Part shown: one piece after another, positions 1-10,210 of the stretch
Layout of the letters: each line of letters begins with the position of its first letter
Numbering within the stretch: position 1 is the first letter of the stretch
Source: Oligoflexus sp.
Lineage (GTDB): Bacteria > Bdellovibrionota_B > Oligoflexia > Oligoflexales > Oligoflexaceae
Assembly (NCBI GenBank): GCA_014377445.1
Contig: JACMPP010000085.1
Location: forward strand, 1-42,119
Direction of reading: 5' to 3'
DNA: 42,119 nucleotides
Notes under the pieces: model-generated
Database searches by the model: none
What the model saw: only the letters and a program-made list of their open reading frames with translations
Told to the model about the DNA's origin: nothing
Position numbers and translations under genes: made by a program

Positions 1-2759
1 CCCAGTTTCTCCAGCATCTTAATCGCGATGGTTTGATTTATAGAATTATCGTCAGCAATAAGAATTCGAAGTCTTTTTTGATTTTTGGGAGCGCGCGCAG
101 CTACTTGGCTTCCGAGGCCATCGGGATTTCCCATTTCGAGTGGAATTACGAACCAAAAAGTGGATCCTTTGCCCACCTCGCTTCTTACTCCAATTTCACC
201 ACCCATCAAATTAATCAGATGCTTAGATATAGAAAGTCCAAGTCCGGTGCCACCGAAACGGCGTGTGGTTGTGCAATCAGCCTGGGAAAAAGCCTGAAAA
301 AGACGATGGATAGATTCCTCTGATATTCCAATTCCGGTATCAGAGATTTCGAACCGTAAAAACATTCTATCAAGTTCGATTTTTTCTGGTTTTATTTCTA
401 GCGATACCTGTCCATGCGAGGTGAATTTTATCGCGTTATTTACAAGGTTTATTACCACTTGGCGCAACCTGCTTGGATCGCCTCGAAAATGAGAGGGAAG
501 ATCAGGTGAAACCGACCTAAAAAGCTTCAAACCCTTCTTTGAGGAGGCAAATGTGAGTGTCCTCTCCACGTCCAGAACTAAATGCTCTATTTCAAAGTCG
601 ATGGACTCAAGGTCGACTTTCCCAGCTTCCGCTTTCGAAATATCTAAAATATCGTTAATGAGAGTCAAAAGCATGTCGGCAGAACTTCGAACGGCATCCA
701 CATAACTTCTTTGTGCTGCATTCAATTCTGTATCGATAAGCAAACTAGCCATGCCTATCACTCCGTTTATTGGAGTTCTTATCTCATGACTCATTGTGGC
801 AAGAAAATTCGATTTCATTTCAGATGCCGCTTTCGCGGAGGCCTCTCTATTAAGTGCAGCATTGCGTTCGAAATCGGAATTTTTTCTCGAGGTTATGTCT
901 GTTGTTAAGGCAACCATTCCCACGACATTTCCGGTTTGATCTGAAAGCGGTGCGTAGTGAGTGTCGAAATACAATTCTCCTGTCTTTACCTCGACGCTAA
1001 ATGACTCTCCTGAAAGGGCGCGTTTTAGCGCATGGATATTTTCTGGGTTATCTTTGTACATTTCAAACAAACTTTGCCCGACCAACTGTCCAGGTTCAAA
1101 CCCTAATGAATGAAGACCATAACCGTCCGAATAGGTTATGTTTCCCAAGACGTCTGTCGCCCAAAGGATAATGGGCGAATGGTTTAGAACGGTTCTTAAT
1201 TTTAATTGATTGTCACTCACCTCCTTTTCAGCCTTTTTCCTCTCAGAAAGATCTACTACATAGCAAAGGCCTTCATGATCGTTCCCTTCCAATAAGGAAG
1301 CGCCGACCAGTATGGGCAGACGAGATCCATCCTTCCGAAAGAATTGCTTCTCATAAGGCTGACAAAATCTATCTATTGCAATTTGCTTCAGGGCGTCATC
1401 ATCCAAATGGTGATATTCGGGAGGGGTTAGTTCACTCCACTTAATTTTTCCACTCGTCAAATCTTCCTCAGAAAATCCAAGTAATTCCAAAAAATGGTGG
1501 TTAGCATCTGTGATTTCACCATGTACGTTCCAGAAAATGATTCCGAAGGTGCTAGAGTCATACATGTACTTAAATTTTGCTTCACTTTGTCTCAATAACT
1601 CGATGGAAGACTTTTGGTCATGTATATCCGTGCAGGTTCCAAACCATTTCAAGATGTTACCATCACCGTCTCTAACAGGCCGTGCCCGACCGAGGTGCCA
1701 GCGATACATCCCGTCTAGCGCCCGCTTAAAGCGATATTCAACTTGGTAGTCATCACCACTTCTGTAAGCTTGAGTCCATGTATCAATACAAAGTTGTAGA
1801 TCGTCTGGATGTATGACCGGCTTCCAACCCCAACCATGGGTTTGCTCTAAGGTCATGCCCGTGTACTCAAACCAATGTTGATTATAGTAATCCAACTTGC
1901 CGTCTGGATTTGAGGTCCAGACTATCTGGGGTATGGCTTCGATAAGGACTGTGAGATTTTGTTCGCTCAATTTGCGCTCGGTCAATTCTTTTTCCAACTG
2001 CTGAGTTGCCAGTTGAATACGATTTTCAAGTTCTTTATTTAGATTGCGATACTGTTTTTCCGACTTTTGAAGTTCGTTATTTTTAACGTTAAGTTTCGAA
2101 GCTTCGTAAAATTTTCGTGTATAATTAGCAAAGAAATGTGCAAGCTGAGGTTCCTCCTTAAGAAGTGGCTGCAGGTGTTTCTTCGCTCGATCATCCGCTT
2201 CATAGGCCAATTCAATGGGATGAAACTCAGCCCATGTTAAACAAGTCTTATTATAGGCAATGGAAAGGGAGAGAAAATTATAGTAGGTCTTACCGAGAAT
2301 TCGAACTAACTGATTGAGGTGTGGGGCAAGATCGTCGTCACCAAAATATATGGCAATAGTAATATGAAGGATAGACTTTTCCACTTCGGAGCCTTCCTCC
2401 GGCCACAGGCCTACTGGACCCTGGTAGTTAACAAGTACATTGAGAAGGCTAGTCTTGTCGGAATAAGCCGGGTCATCCCAATTATCTAAAAATGCTAAAA
2501 CTTCATCGCCCTTCATTCCTAAAGGCTGAAGCGTACACGTATGGCACACAAGACAGTAGGGTACACTGCAGCTTCTCGCGACTATCGCAGCGAGTTTTTC
2601 TTTGAAAAGCGCTGGAATCGGGTTTTCAATGTAGGCAGAAAGAGTCTGCTGCCAGAGATTTTCCAAAATTTGTGGCGTCTCAAGAGCCGGCGCGAAAAAT
2701 GGTGGAAAAAACCCAAAGCGACCTATTATCTCGTCCTTAATTTGATCGCTCGTACGCAT
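1..2759 (-). CDS. Hybrid sensor histidine kinase with AhpD-like N-terminus and three PAS domains (partial)
   Basis: Read on the minus strand from ATG at 2759, preceded by an AGGGAG ribosome site, and open to the window edge, so the C-terminus is missing. Residues ~1-100 resemble an AhpD/carboxymuconolactone-type helical domain, with [10 protein letters not shown] (Cys69, Cys72, His73). A coiled region (~200-260) follows. Three PAS domains lie at about 265-385, 385-505 and 510-625. The HisKA H-box is MSHEIRTP with His658. The N-box (NLVNNAIKF, ~770), the G1 box (DTGIGI, ~806) and the G2 box ([10 protein letters not shown]) form a complete ATPase. A receiver begins at ~896 ([11 protein letters not shown]) and is cut. 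It should autophosphorylate at His658 and pass phosphate to its own receiver. No output domain is visible. The region looks AT-richer than the genes after 4185. The kinase call is firm; the ligand and the role of the Cys pair are unknown. Confidence 0.95.
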   Translation of the reverse strand, partial: MRTSDQIKDEIIGRFGFFPPFFAPALETPQILENLWQQTLSAYIENPIPALFKEKLAAIVARSCSVPYCLVCHTCTLQPLGMKGDEVLAFLDNWDDPAYSDKTSLLNVLVNYQGPVGLWPEEGSEVEKSILHITIAIYFGDDDLAPHLNQLVRILGKTYYNFLSLSIAYNKTCLTWAEFHPIELAYEADDRAKKHLQPLLKEEPQLAHFFANYTRKFYEASKLNVKNNELQKSEKQYRNLNKELENRIQLATQQLEKELTERKLSEQNLTVLIEAIPQIVWTSNPDGKLDYYNQHWFEYTGMTLEQTHGWGWKPVIHPDDLQLCIDTWTQAYRSGDDYQVEYRFKRALDGMYRWHLGRARPVRDGDGNILKWFGTCTDIHDQKSSIELLRQSEAKFKYMYDSSTFGIIFWNVHGEITDANHHFLELLGFSEEDLTSGKIKWSELTPPEYHHLDDDALKQIAIDRFCQPYEKQFFRKDGSRLPILVGASLLEGNDHEGLCYVVDLSERKKAEKEVSDNQLKLRTVLNHSPIILWATDVLGNITYSDGYGLHSLGFEPGQLVGQSLFEMYKDNPENIHALKRALSGESFSVEVKTGELYFDTHYAPLSDQTGNVVGMVALTTDITSRKNSDFERNAALNREASAKAASEMKSNFLATMSHEIRTPINGVIGMASLLIDTELNAAQRSYVDAVRSSADMLLTLINDILDISKAEAGKVDLESIDFEIEHLVLDVERTLTFASSKKGLKLFRSVSPDLPSHFRGDPSRLRQVVINLVNNAIKFTSHGQVSLEIKPEKIELDRMFLRFEISDTGIGISEESIHRLFQAFSQADCTTTRRFGGTGLGLSISKHLINLMGGEIGVRSEVGKGSTFWFVIPLEMGNPDGLGSQVAARAPKNQKRLRILIADDNSINQTIAIKMLEKL

Positions 2760-3128
2760 GGTTTGCTCCCTGAGTCGCTCTGAAACAATTCCTAAAGGCC
2801 CAGGTTCTCTATCGGGCACTTCCAGAGTAACTAAAGGTGAGGATATGCAAGACGGATAAAGTCAAAAATTGATTCATATGATCGAGTCATTACAGAAGAA
2901 CATGATGAAGATTTCAGGTTGTCTCGCTAGGGCGATGCCAAAACTCTCTAAACCGGGTAGTACAGGTTCGAGTCGAATGTTAAACGTCACGCAAAAGCGC
3001 GGATACTCGGCACTTACCGCGACTGTCGTGGCGTCATAGTTCTGGGGTAGAATATTGCCTGTAGCCTCGGATTCATCGATTCGGTCATAGCCATCGCCGG
3101 TTCGAGTCCCTTGCCAGGAGTCATCCCG
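2760..3128. other. Intergenic region between kinase and mobile-element debris
   Basis: No convincing gene. It holds the kinase ribosome site near 2766-2772 and two T-arm-like strings (GGTTCGAGTC near 2965 and GGTTCGAGTCCC near 3099). Neither sits in a foldable tRNA, so they may be chance or remnants of an attachment site. No clear sigma-70 promoter was found. Confidence 0.4.
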
Positions 3129-3528
3129 ATGCCTAGACAGTATTCCGGTCTTGTTCGAAAATGCCCAGAATGCGGTTTAAAATTCCCCACCTGTACCAGT
3201 TGCTCGCGCAGGCGCACTTATTGTTCCAGCATCTGTAGTAATCACGCCCGCAGTCGTAAAAGGAAGGATTCAAATCGGCGATATGCTGAGTCGGAGGCTG
3301 GCCGAGAATCTCAGCGTTTACGTCAAGACCGCTATCGAACTAAAAAAAAGATCGCCTCTGAAGAAATCTGTTATGGACCAGAATTGCCTCCCAAAGACCA
3401 GTCATGCTAAAGCAAAACCCACGTCTTTAGACCAAAGACAAATGCCAGATTCAACAATAGTTCGGGATCGCTGCATTTTCTGTGGCTGTGGTCTGAGAAG
3501 GACCCCGAAAACTAGACCGGTGACCTAG
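3129..3528 (+). pseudogene. Cys-rich zinc-ribbon-like mobile-element accessory ORF, frameshifted
   Basis: The first frame starts at ATG 3129 after CAGGAG and runs to a TAA ending at 3410. It encodes a small basic protein with KCPECG and CTSCSRRRTYC, followed by an Arg/Tyr-rich segment (RRYAESEAGRESQRLRQDRYR). After the stop, another frame stays open to 3528 and carries a further Cys pair, RCIFCGCG. The two frames together look like one protein with a split zinc ribbon, so a single frameshift near 3380-3410 is the simplest reading. From memory, small Cys/Arg-rich ORFs like this sit beside transposons in Proteobacteria; I cannot name the family. An IS3-like start follows at 3574, which supports a mobile origin. 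It is also possible that only the first frame (93 residues) is real and intact. Confidence 0.5.
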
Positions 3529-3573
3529 TTACGTAATCGTGGCACATTCTGCCAGGAAGGTCTCGGAGGTCTT

Positions 3574-4029
3574 ATGAAACGAAAAGTTCATACAGCGGAA
3601 TTTAAGTCTAAAGTTGCTCTAGAAGCGGTGAAAAACGGTAGCCACCGTTACAACGAAATGAATCCAGACGTCAGACGAATCATGTCGGAATATTCGAAAG
3701 AAGATTTAGACTTTCGCCCCTTCGAAAAGATAATGCGTAGTCACACAATCAAGTACTTTTCTAAGTTAGCAAAGAAGGCGGGCGTAAGAGAAATACACTT
3801 CCACGCTATAAGGCACAGGTTTTTGACGAATATCCCCAATGGAGATGGAATTGAGTTAGCGGTGCCTTTGCTCAAGGTGAAAACTATCGCGGGTCACAGA
3901 CACATCGAAACAACTATGATTTATGTTCACAATGACCGGATCGAGAACATAACCTCTGGCTTATGGTCACGAGAAGAAAGGAAAGAAAAGCGTCAAAAGA
4001 GTTTGTCGCTCGTAAAAAAAGAGGCGTAA
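3574..4029 (+). pseudogene. Chimeric ORF: IS3-family OrfA start fused to tyrosine-recombinase C-terminus
   Basis: The ORF is 151 codons and starts at ATG 3574 after GGAGG. Residues 1-22 (MKRKVHTAEFKSKVALEAV and on) match the usual start of IS3-family OrfA transposase. From about residue 23 the helix-turn-helix region is gone. Residues ~60-135 instead look like the catalytic C-terminus of a phage-type tyrosine recombinase, with HAIRH (HxxR), AGHRHIETTMIYVH (the GH box and the Tyr nucleophile) and a basic tail. The N-terminal recombinase half with the first catalytic Arg is absent, so recombinase activity is unlikely. The final codons lie inside a terminator on the other strand. It reads as a scar where an IS and an integrase gene were joined. 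No second OrfB frame is present. Confidence 0.75.
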
Positions 4030-4046
4030 GTTTCAGCTTACACCTC
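4014..4046 (-). terminator. Intrinsic terminator of the groESL operon
   Basis: On the minus strand GAGGTGTAAG, a 6-nt loop and CTTACGCCTC form a 10-bp stem (one G-U pair), followed directly by seven T. It lies about 140 bp beyond the groEL stop. On the plus strand the same bases encode the last residues and stop codon of the chimeric ORF. Confidence 0.8.
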
Positions 4047-4055
4047 TCTGATTTT

Positions 4056-4094
4056 GACCCTTCTTCCACCGCGCAAACAAGTTGAAGAAGGGTC
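4056..4094 (+). terminator. Perfect 11-bp inverted repeat, possible terminator
   Basis: GACCCTTCTTC (4056-4066) and GAAGAAGGGTC (4084-4094) are exact inverted copies around a 17-nt loop. On the plus strand TTGTATTTCT follows, giving a moderate terminator for the mobile-element side. On the minus strand there is no T-run, so it would be only an extra hairpin ahead of the groEL terminator. Confidence 0.5.
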
Positions 4095-4184
4095 TTGTAT
4101 TTCTACCTAAACGGGAACTGGCCCGAGTTTCTGGCCCGATCTACAACGTTGGGTATCTAAGTGAACAAGATGAAAGGCGAAACC

Positions 4185-5852
<1,668 letters not shown>

Positions 5853-5893
5853 TCAGTTCTATTAATTAAACGACTCTGGGTATGAATCAAGTG

Positions 5894-6184
5894 TTAGGGC
5901 TGAATAACGCCAAGGATGTCGTCTTCACGCAAAATCAGGTGCTCTTTGCCGTCAACTTTGACTTCTGAGCCAGAGTATTTGCCGAAGAGAATGCGGTCGC
6001 CGACTTTGACATCTGGCTTGGCAAGCGTGCCGTTATCAAGAACTTTGCCGTTGCCGACAGCGATAACTTCGCCTTCAACTGGCTTTTCTTTAGCCGCGTC
6101 AGGAATGATGATGCCGCCAGCAGTTTTTTGTTCTGCTTCGACCCTTTTGACAAGGATCCGATCCTGTAAAGGTCTAATTTTCAT
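5894..6184 (-). CDS. groES: Co-chaperonin GroES (HSP10)
   Basis: A protein of 96 residues, normal for GroES, starting at ATG 6184 after a GGAGA ribosome site. It has the typical start [14 protein letters not shown], the mobile loop [14 protein letters not shown] that docks on GroEL, and the GNGKVLDNG and [12 protein letters not shown] strands. It caps the GroEL cavity as a heptamer. It is first in the groES-groEL operon. The leader between the predicted promoter (6327-6354) and the start is about 135 nt and holds two inverted repeats but no CIRCE element (TTAGCACTC-N9-GAGTGCTAA). Confidence 0.98.
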   Translation of the reverse strand: MKIRPLQDRILVKRVEAEQKTAGGIIIPDAAKEKPVEGEVIAVGNGKVLDNGTLAKPDVKVGDRILFGKYSGSEVKVDGKEHLILREDDILGVIQP

Positions 6185-6261
6185 GCTGAGTCTCCAACAT
6201 ACAAGGTAGAAAGCGCTACAAATCTTATTCTGTCGATGGACTCTGCTTTAAAGAACACTAA

Positions 6262-6305
6262 CCAGTCCTAAGCAGACTGGGTGGCGAATTGGCTAGCAAG
6301 CCACC
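6262..6305 (-). promoter_or_regulatory. Two adjacent inverted repeats in the groESL leader
   Basis: CCAGTC/GACTGG (6262-6267 and 6275-6280, 7-nt loop) abuts and shares a base with GGTGGC/GCCACC (6280-6285 and 6300-6305, 14-nt spacer). Both are perfect 6-bp repeats and lie just downstream of the predicted transcription start. They could be a non-CIRCE heat-shock operator or leader RNA hairpins. Function is inferred from position only. Confidence 0.45.
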
Positions 6306-6326
6306 AACAACATTTGAATCAGTCGA

Positions 6327-6354
6327 AAGATAATTATAGGTTTTCGTTTGTCAA
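6327..6354 (-). promoter_or_regulatory. Predicted sigma-70-type promoter of groES-groEL
   Basis: On the minus strand TTGACA (6349-6354), a 16-bp spacer and TATCTT (6327-6332) form a good vegetative promoter pointing at groES. A perfect TATAAT (6333-6338) also lies between them but is only 10 bp from the -35 box. Confidence 0.6.
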
Positions 6355-6665
6355 GGAAAGTGAATACGAAAATTGGTTCAAACTTTGAAGAAAGTTCGTC
6401 CATTGTGGCGGCCGTTTGTGCGAATTTCGAACATTTCTGGCCTTATTTTCCAGGCACTTTGTGGCTACCTGCGAAATCTGCAAAAATGGTGCTGTAAAAA
6501 GGTCTTTGCAGAATAGCAAAAAATCTGTGGTCTTTTCTCAAAAATCCCGACGCCGCCTATGAATGACCTACGAGCCTTTTTTCCGAGGGAGTCTTTCCAG
6601 AACGGTCGGCACCCCTAGAATGGTACCTAAAACTCAGTTCGTTCTACGTCGGTCAGGAGAATGCG
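6355..6665. other. Intergenic region upstream of groESL
   Basis: No convincing gene. It contains an AT-rich stretch and, at its right end, the AGGAG ribosome site (6655-6660) of the small ORF at 6666. No clear promoter was recognised for that ORF. Confidence 0.4.
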
Positions 6666-6773
6666 ATGAAAATTTCCCTTTTGTCGGTCGTGATTGGTGC
6701 AGCCGCAGTTACTCTTGGGGCCACGGCTTTTATTGGTTTTAGAATCGGCGGTGATTCTTCTGGTCCAGCGTGA
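6666..6773 (+). CDS. Small single-pass membrane peptide
   Basis: An ORF of 35 residues starts at ATG 6666 with AGGAG six bases upstream. Most of it is one hydrophobic helix (KISLLSVVIGAAAVTLGATA and on), followed by a short polar tail (RIGGDSSGPA). This fits a small inner-membrane peptide or an uncleaved signal-like protein. No family is recognised. Its 3' end overlaps the tail of the opposite-strand gene at 6739 by 35 bp. A good ribosome site and clean composition favour it being real, but its length makes that uncertain. Confidence 0.45.
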   Translation: MKISLLSVVIGAAAVTLGATAFIGFRIGGDSSGPA

Positions 6774-7527
6774 GTCGACTCAGAGCTTCGTGTTCGATCT
6801 TATGGAAATGATCTTTCACTTCAGCCAGGAGATGACGTTTCGCCCGAACCGCAGAGGTAGCCGGTGTCATGTCGATCGAAATTGAAGGAATGCCATTGTC
6901 CTTGGGGAGCACCACCAACTTCAGATGCGACGTTTCCAAATCGTCGGAATGAGCGAGAAGTATGCGGTCGATTTCTTTCCAGGGAACCATGATTTTCTTT
7001 ATTCGAGTCGACACTTCGAGACCGTCGTTGGTAAGACTGATGGCTCGAATGGTCTTGGCGTACATGTAAACAATCGCGAACCAGGGGCTTATAACCGTCG
7101 CGAGAAAGGCTCCAAAGAGCAGGAGAGGTTTGTCGGTGAGAAGCGGGGCTCCAACGCGTGTCAGGCAAAGGAAGGCCACACAACCGATCAGTCCTACGAA
7201 GGAAACGCTGACCAGGGCGCGGGGATATGCCAGGTAACGGCGACCTCCGCTTGGTAGCGCATCGGTAAAGTAATAATGTTCACGGTCTTCGAGTTGTGCA
7301 CCCTGGTAGTACTGGATTGCATCTTCGTCTTCATTATCGATATCGATAACGCGACGCCAGGCTGCTTCCTCGTCATCGAATCGGCCAACGTGGGCAAACA
7401 AAGCTGCCTTAAGCTTGATGGCTTCAACATTGCTCGGTCCCATTTCAAGAAGATCTTCCAACGCACTGTGGGCTTCTTCGAACTGGCCGTCGGCTACTAT
7501 TTTTTTGATTGTGTTTAAATGTCTCAT
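6739..7527 (-). CDS. TPR-containing membrane protein of unknown function
   Basis: I place the start at ATG 7527 (262 residues, MRHLNTIKK). A longer frame reaches 7938 but would run far into the lipoprotein gene at 7617, and its extra sequence looks non-coding. Residues ~1-85 read as two TPR-like helix pairs (DGQFEEAHSALEDLLEMGP, then a second with AALFAHVGRFDDEEAAWRRV). Two strongly hydrophobic helices follow (~115-140 and ~147-170). The C-terminal ~90 residues are a soluble beta-rich region resembling a PH-like domain (TNDGLEVSTRIKKIMVPWKEID), as in bacterial PH-type membrane proteins. The domain placement is an inference. The gene follows the lipoprotein at 7617-8180 by 89 bp on the same strand. 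Confidence 0.75.
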   Translation of the reverse strand: MRHLNTIKKIVADGQFEEAHSALEDLLEMGPSNVEAIKLKAALFAHVGRFDDEEAAWRRVIDIDNEDEDAIQYYQGAQLEDREHYYFTDALPSGGRRYLAYPRALVSVSFVGLIGCVAFLCLTRVGAPLLTDKPLLLFGAFLATVISPWFAIVYMYAKTIRAISLTNDGLEVSTRIKKIMVPWKEIDRILLAHSDDLETSHLKLVVLPKDNGIPSISIDMTPATSAVRAKRHLLAEVKDHFHKIEHEALSRLTLDQKNHRRF

Positions 7528-7616
7528 AGCCCGCGTATCGGATCGGAGACAAAAGACTTGAGAAGGCGGTAAGAGTTGCATGGCAATGGTTTGCCAAACA
7601 ACTCCAATATCGTCAG

Positions 7617-8180
7617 CTATCTTATGGGCATAGGAGGTGTTGAAGTCTTCGGAAAAGGGAGGTAGTGAGAGCGGAATCCTGCCGGGCAGAGCTTGTTCGC
7701 CAACTGAAAGGGCTCTTTTGTGCAGGTGAACGTGTTGCATTCCTTGGTTACATAGTACTCGAGGAGATTCTTGGAGTCCTGCATCCAGGCCGCACATACC
7801 AAGGTGATTTGACCCTTGTCGTTCTCGACAAGACTCGCGTCGCAGTAGCAAGGCGTCGGACTTGGCTTTGGGTAATCTTCGGCGGGGTATGCCCACATCT
7901 GCATGCTTTCGCACTTCGCGCTGAAGAGCTTGCTGCAATCTTGCGGCGTACAGCTGTTCTGTTCTGAGTTAACTAAAGCGTTATGGGGAAGATCAAGGCG
8001 TTTGCGATCGGCCCAGATCCCGCAGTATTGACGATTGTCAGGCCCTTTAAGGGCTCCGCAGTAACAGAACTCGTATGGCTTTTTCGGTGGACCACTTGGG
8101 GTCGTCGCACAACTCGTGATGAGAAGGCCCGAAAAGAGGAGCGTCAGCGAAACGATGAAGGCGTGAAGAGCAGTTCTCAT
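7617..8180 (-). CDS. Cysteine-rich lipoprotein
   Basis: The product is 187 residues with a lipoprotein signal: a hydrophobic core (FIVSLTLLFSGLLITSC) and Cys at about position 24 for lipid attachment, followed by Ala-Thr-Thr-Pro. No Asp follows the Cys, so outer-membrane sorting is likely. The mature part carries roughly a dozen cysteines in two similar halves (YEFCYCGALKGPDNRQYCGIW and, later, TPCYCDASLVENDKGQ), which looks like an internal duplication of a small disulfide-bonded module. No known family was recognised. It lies upstream of the TPR membrane protein and may share its transcript. Confidence 0.8.
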   Translation of the reverse strand: MRTALHAFIVSLTLLFSGLLITSCATTPSGPPKKPYEFCYCGALKGPDNRQYCGIWADRKRLDLPHNALVNSEQNSCTPQDCSKLFSAKCESMQMWAYPAEDYPKPSPTPCYCDASLVENDKGQITLVCAAWMQDSKNLLEYYVTKECNTFTCTKEPFQLANKLCPAGFRSHYLPFPKTSTPPMPIR

Positions 8181-8451
8181 ACTATATAGACTCGCTTTTT
8201 CTGATGAATTGAATGCTTGGCAATGCTACTAGATTCTCACAACGTATAAGGGTTTCGCTGATTTATGTTGCCGCGAGAGCTGATTTTTCCGCTGTGTCAT
8301 CACGCCGGATGAACAGACCTGCGAGAGAAGCCCCGCCTATATTAGCGTGTTTCTACGTTTGTCCTCAAGCTTCGTCAACCGGGGAATCTAGACTCGGCGG
8401 GTCGCTTGAGGGTACTGTAGGGGACGCATTGCCAGACAAAGAGGGATAGTT

Positions 8452-10209
8452 ATGATGACGGCTAAGATCAGTCTCACAGAGAAATTTTTCGAACAAGCAG
8501 CCCTCAACCAAGAAGCGACTGCATTTTACTACTGCCGTCCTGAGGATAATCGTTGGGTGACGATGAGCTGGAATCGCTATCGCGAAGAAGTCGCGACCCT
8601 GGCTGCCTGGTTTCAGGCCAAAGGTATGACGAAGGGTGCAAAGGTTGGGTTGATATCATCGAACCGTCCTGAGTGGTTGATCAGCGATCTCGCCATCCTT
8701 TCGATTGGCGGCATCACGATCCCCATTTATCCCAGTGCTTCCCAAAACGATATTTCCTATATCTTGAATCATTCCGAAGCGGAATGGCTCGTCGTCGATA
8801 CATTGGATCGTATCCCCTATCTCAAGGATACGGAACTTAAAGGTCTTCTCGTATTTAACAAATCAGACGAGAATGATGCTCTCGCCAAACATTTCAAATA
8901 TCCGGTTTCACTCTACGCATCGGCTATCGCGGAAGGCCATCCTGCGATCAAGGCTCCGATGAATATGGACGCTGATGATCTTGCAACCATCATTTATACT
9001 TCGGGTACCACAGGCTTTCCGAAGGGCGTTATGCACACCCATCACAATCTATCGGAAGCGATGGTGTCGAGCGGTCAAATCATCAAAAGCCCTGAAGGCA
9101 CAGTTGACCGTTTCTTCTCTTTCCTGCCTTTGAGTCATGTGGCCGAACGCGTCCTGGTGGAGATGGGCGCGATCACTATCGGTGCCGAGGTTTCTTTCGC
9201 TCGAAGCGTTGAGACGATCGTTGAAGATTTGCCACGTTGCCAGCCAACCATACTTCTCTGCGTTCCCCGTCTTTGGGAAAAAATGCAGGAGGGAATTATG
9301 GGTAAACTGAATGCAGCTAGTCCAGCGAAAAAGATGATTTTCAAACTGGCCAACACTATGGGCAGCAGCCGCATCGAAGGCAATAAGATTCATGCCGGCG
9401 CCCATGCCGGTATATTTCCGGCGGTCGCCGATGCATTGGTTGGGAAGAAGCTTCGTGAGCGCCTGGGTCTCAATCGAACCCGCCTCTTCGTAACAGGCTC
9501 AGCGCCGACCCGTCCGGATCTGCAAAAGTTCTTTGCATCCTTTGGAATGCCGATTCGTGAAGTCTATGGTCTGACAGAGAACCTCTGTTGTGGAGTCCTC
9601 CAAATCGAGGAGGATATTTTTGTCGACAACTGCGGCAAGCCTTTTCCGGGCAACGAGATGCGCATTGCCGAAGACGGTGAGATTCAGTTCCGTGCGCCTT
9701 GGATGTTTAAGGGCTACTATAAAAACGAAGAAGCGACGCGTGAAGTCCTGTCCGCAGACGGTTGGTTCTCAACAGGTGATTTGGGCAAAATCGATGCGAA
9801 TGGCCGGCTGTATATCACCGGTCGTAAGAAGGAAATGCTCAAGACGTCCAACGGTAAATATGTGGCCCCTGTGCCGATCGAAGATCGTGTTAAAGGCCTG
9901 CCTCTGATCAAAGAAGTGATGATGGTAGGTGACGAGCGCAAATATTGTGTGGCTCTGATCGCCCTCGAGCACCCGCATCTCGAAGAACGTCAGCGTGAGG
10001 AAATCAAGTCCTGGATCAAGAAGGTGAATGAGCCTTTGGCCGGTTACGAGGCGATCAAACGCATCGGAGTTCTTAAGGAAGGCTTTACGATTGAAAATGG
10101 CAGTTTGACGCCGACGATGAAGCTGAAGCGCAGCGTTGTCGCCAAGAACAAAGAAGCCTTCATCGATCGCCTATACAAGTCCGACGACTTCTTGGTGATG
10201 GAAGCTTAA
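8452..10209 (+). CDS. Long-chain fatty-acyl-CoA ligase / AMP-binding synthetase
   Basis: The protein has 585 residues; the start is ATG 8452 or the adjacent ATG 8455, after AGAGGG. It belongs to the ANL superfamily, which makes acyl-AMP from a carboxylate and ATP and then an acyl thioester with CoA. The P-loop-like motif TIIYTSGTTGFPKG lies at ~181-194. YGLTEN (~375) is the A5 motif, GWFSTGDLGKID (~440) A7, and GRKKEMLKTSNGKYVAP (~460) A8; in this last stretch the lysine-rich segment resembles eukaryotic-type long-chain ligases. The C-terminal domain is complete. It stands alone on this strand and ends 1 bp from the convergent gene at 10211. The exact chain length of the substrate cannot be read from sequence. 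Confidence 0.93.
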   Translation: MMTAKISLTEKFFEQAALNQEATAFYYCRPEDNRWVTMSWNRYREEVATLAAWFQAKGMTKGAKVGLISSNRPEWLISDLAILSIGGITIPIYPSASQNDISYILNHSEAEWLVVDTLDRIPYLKDTELKGLLVFNKSDENDALAKHFKYPVSLYASAIAEGHPAIKAPMNMDADDLATIIYTSGTTGFPKGVMHTHHNLSEAMVSSGQIIKSPEGTVDRFFSFLPLSHVAERVLVEMGAITIGAEVSFARSVETIVEDLPRCQPTILLCVPRLWEKMQEGIMGKLNAASPAKKMIFKLANTMGSSRIEGNKIHAGAHAGIFPAVADALVGKKLRERLGLNRTRLFVTGSAPTRPDLQKFFASFGMPIREVYGLTENLCCGVLQIEEDIFVDNCGKPFPGNEMRIAEDGEIQFRAPWMFKGYYKNEEATREVLSADGWFSTGDLGKIDANGRLYITGRKKEMLKTSNGKYVAPVPIEDRVKGLPLIKEVMMVGDERKYCVALIALEHPHLEERQREEIKSWIKKVNEPLAGYEAIKRIGVLKEGFTIENGSLTPTMKLKRSVVAKNKEAFIDRLYKSDDFLVMEA

Positions 10210-10210
10210 C

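Noticed and set aside
2960..3115. Possible tRNA or tmRNA end (GGTTCGAGTC strings)
   Set aside because: No pairing T-stem, acceptor stem or anticodon arm could be folded around either string.
6185..6360. CIRCE/HrcA operator upstream of groES
   Set aside because: No TTAGCACTC-N9-GAGTGCTAA or close variant is present; only the two other inverted repeats are seen.
7528..7938. Longer N-terminus for the TPR membrane protein gene
   Set aside because: It would run through the coding part of the opposite-frame lipoprotein gene at 7617, and its translation looks non-coding.
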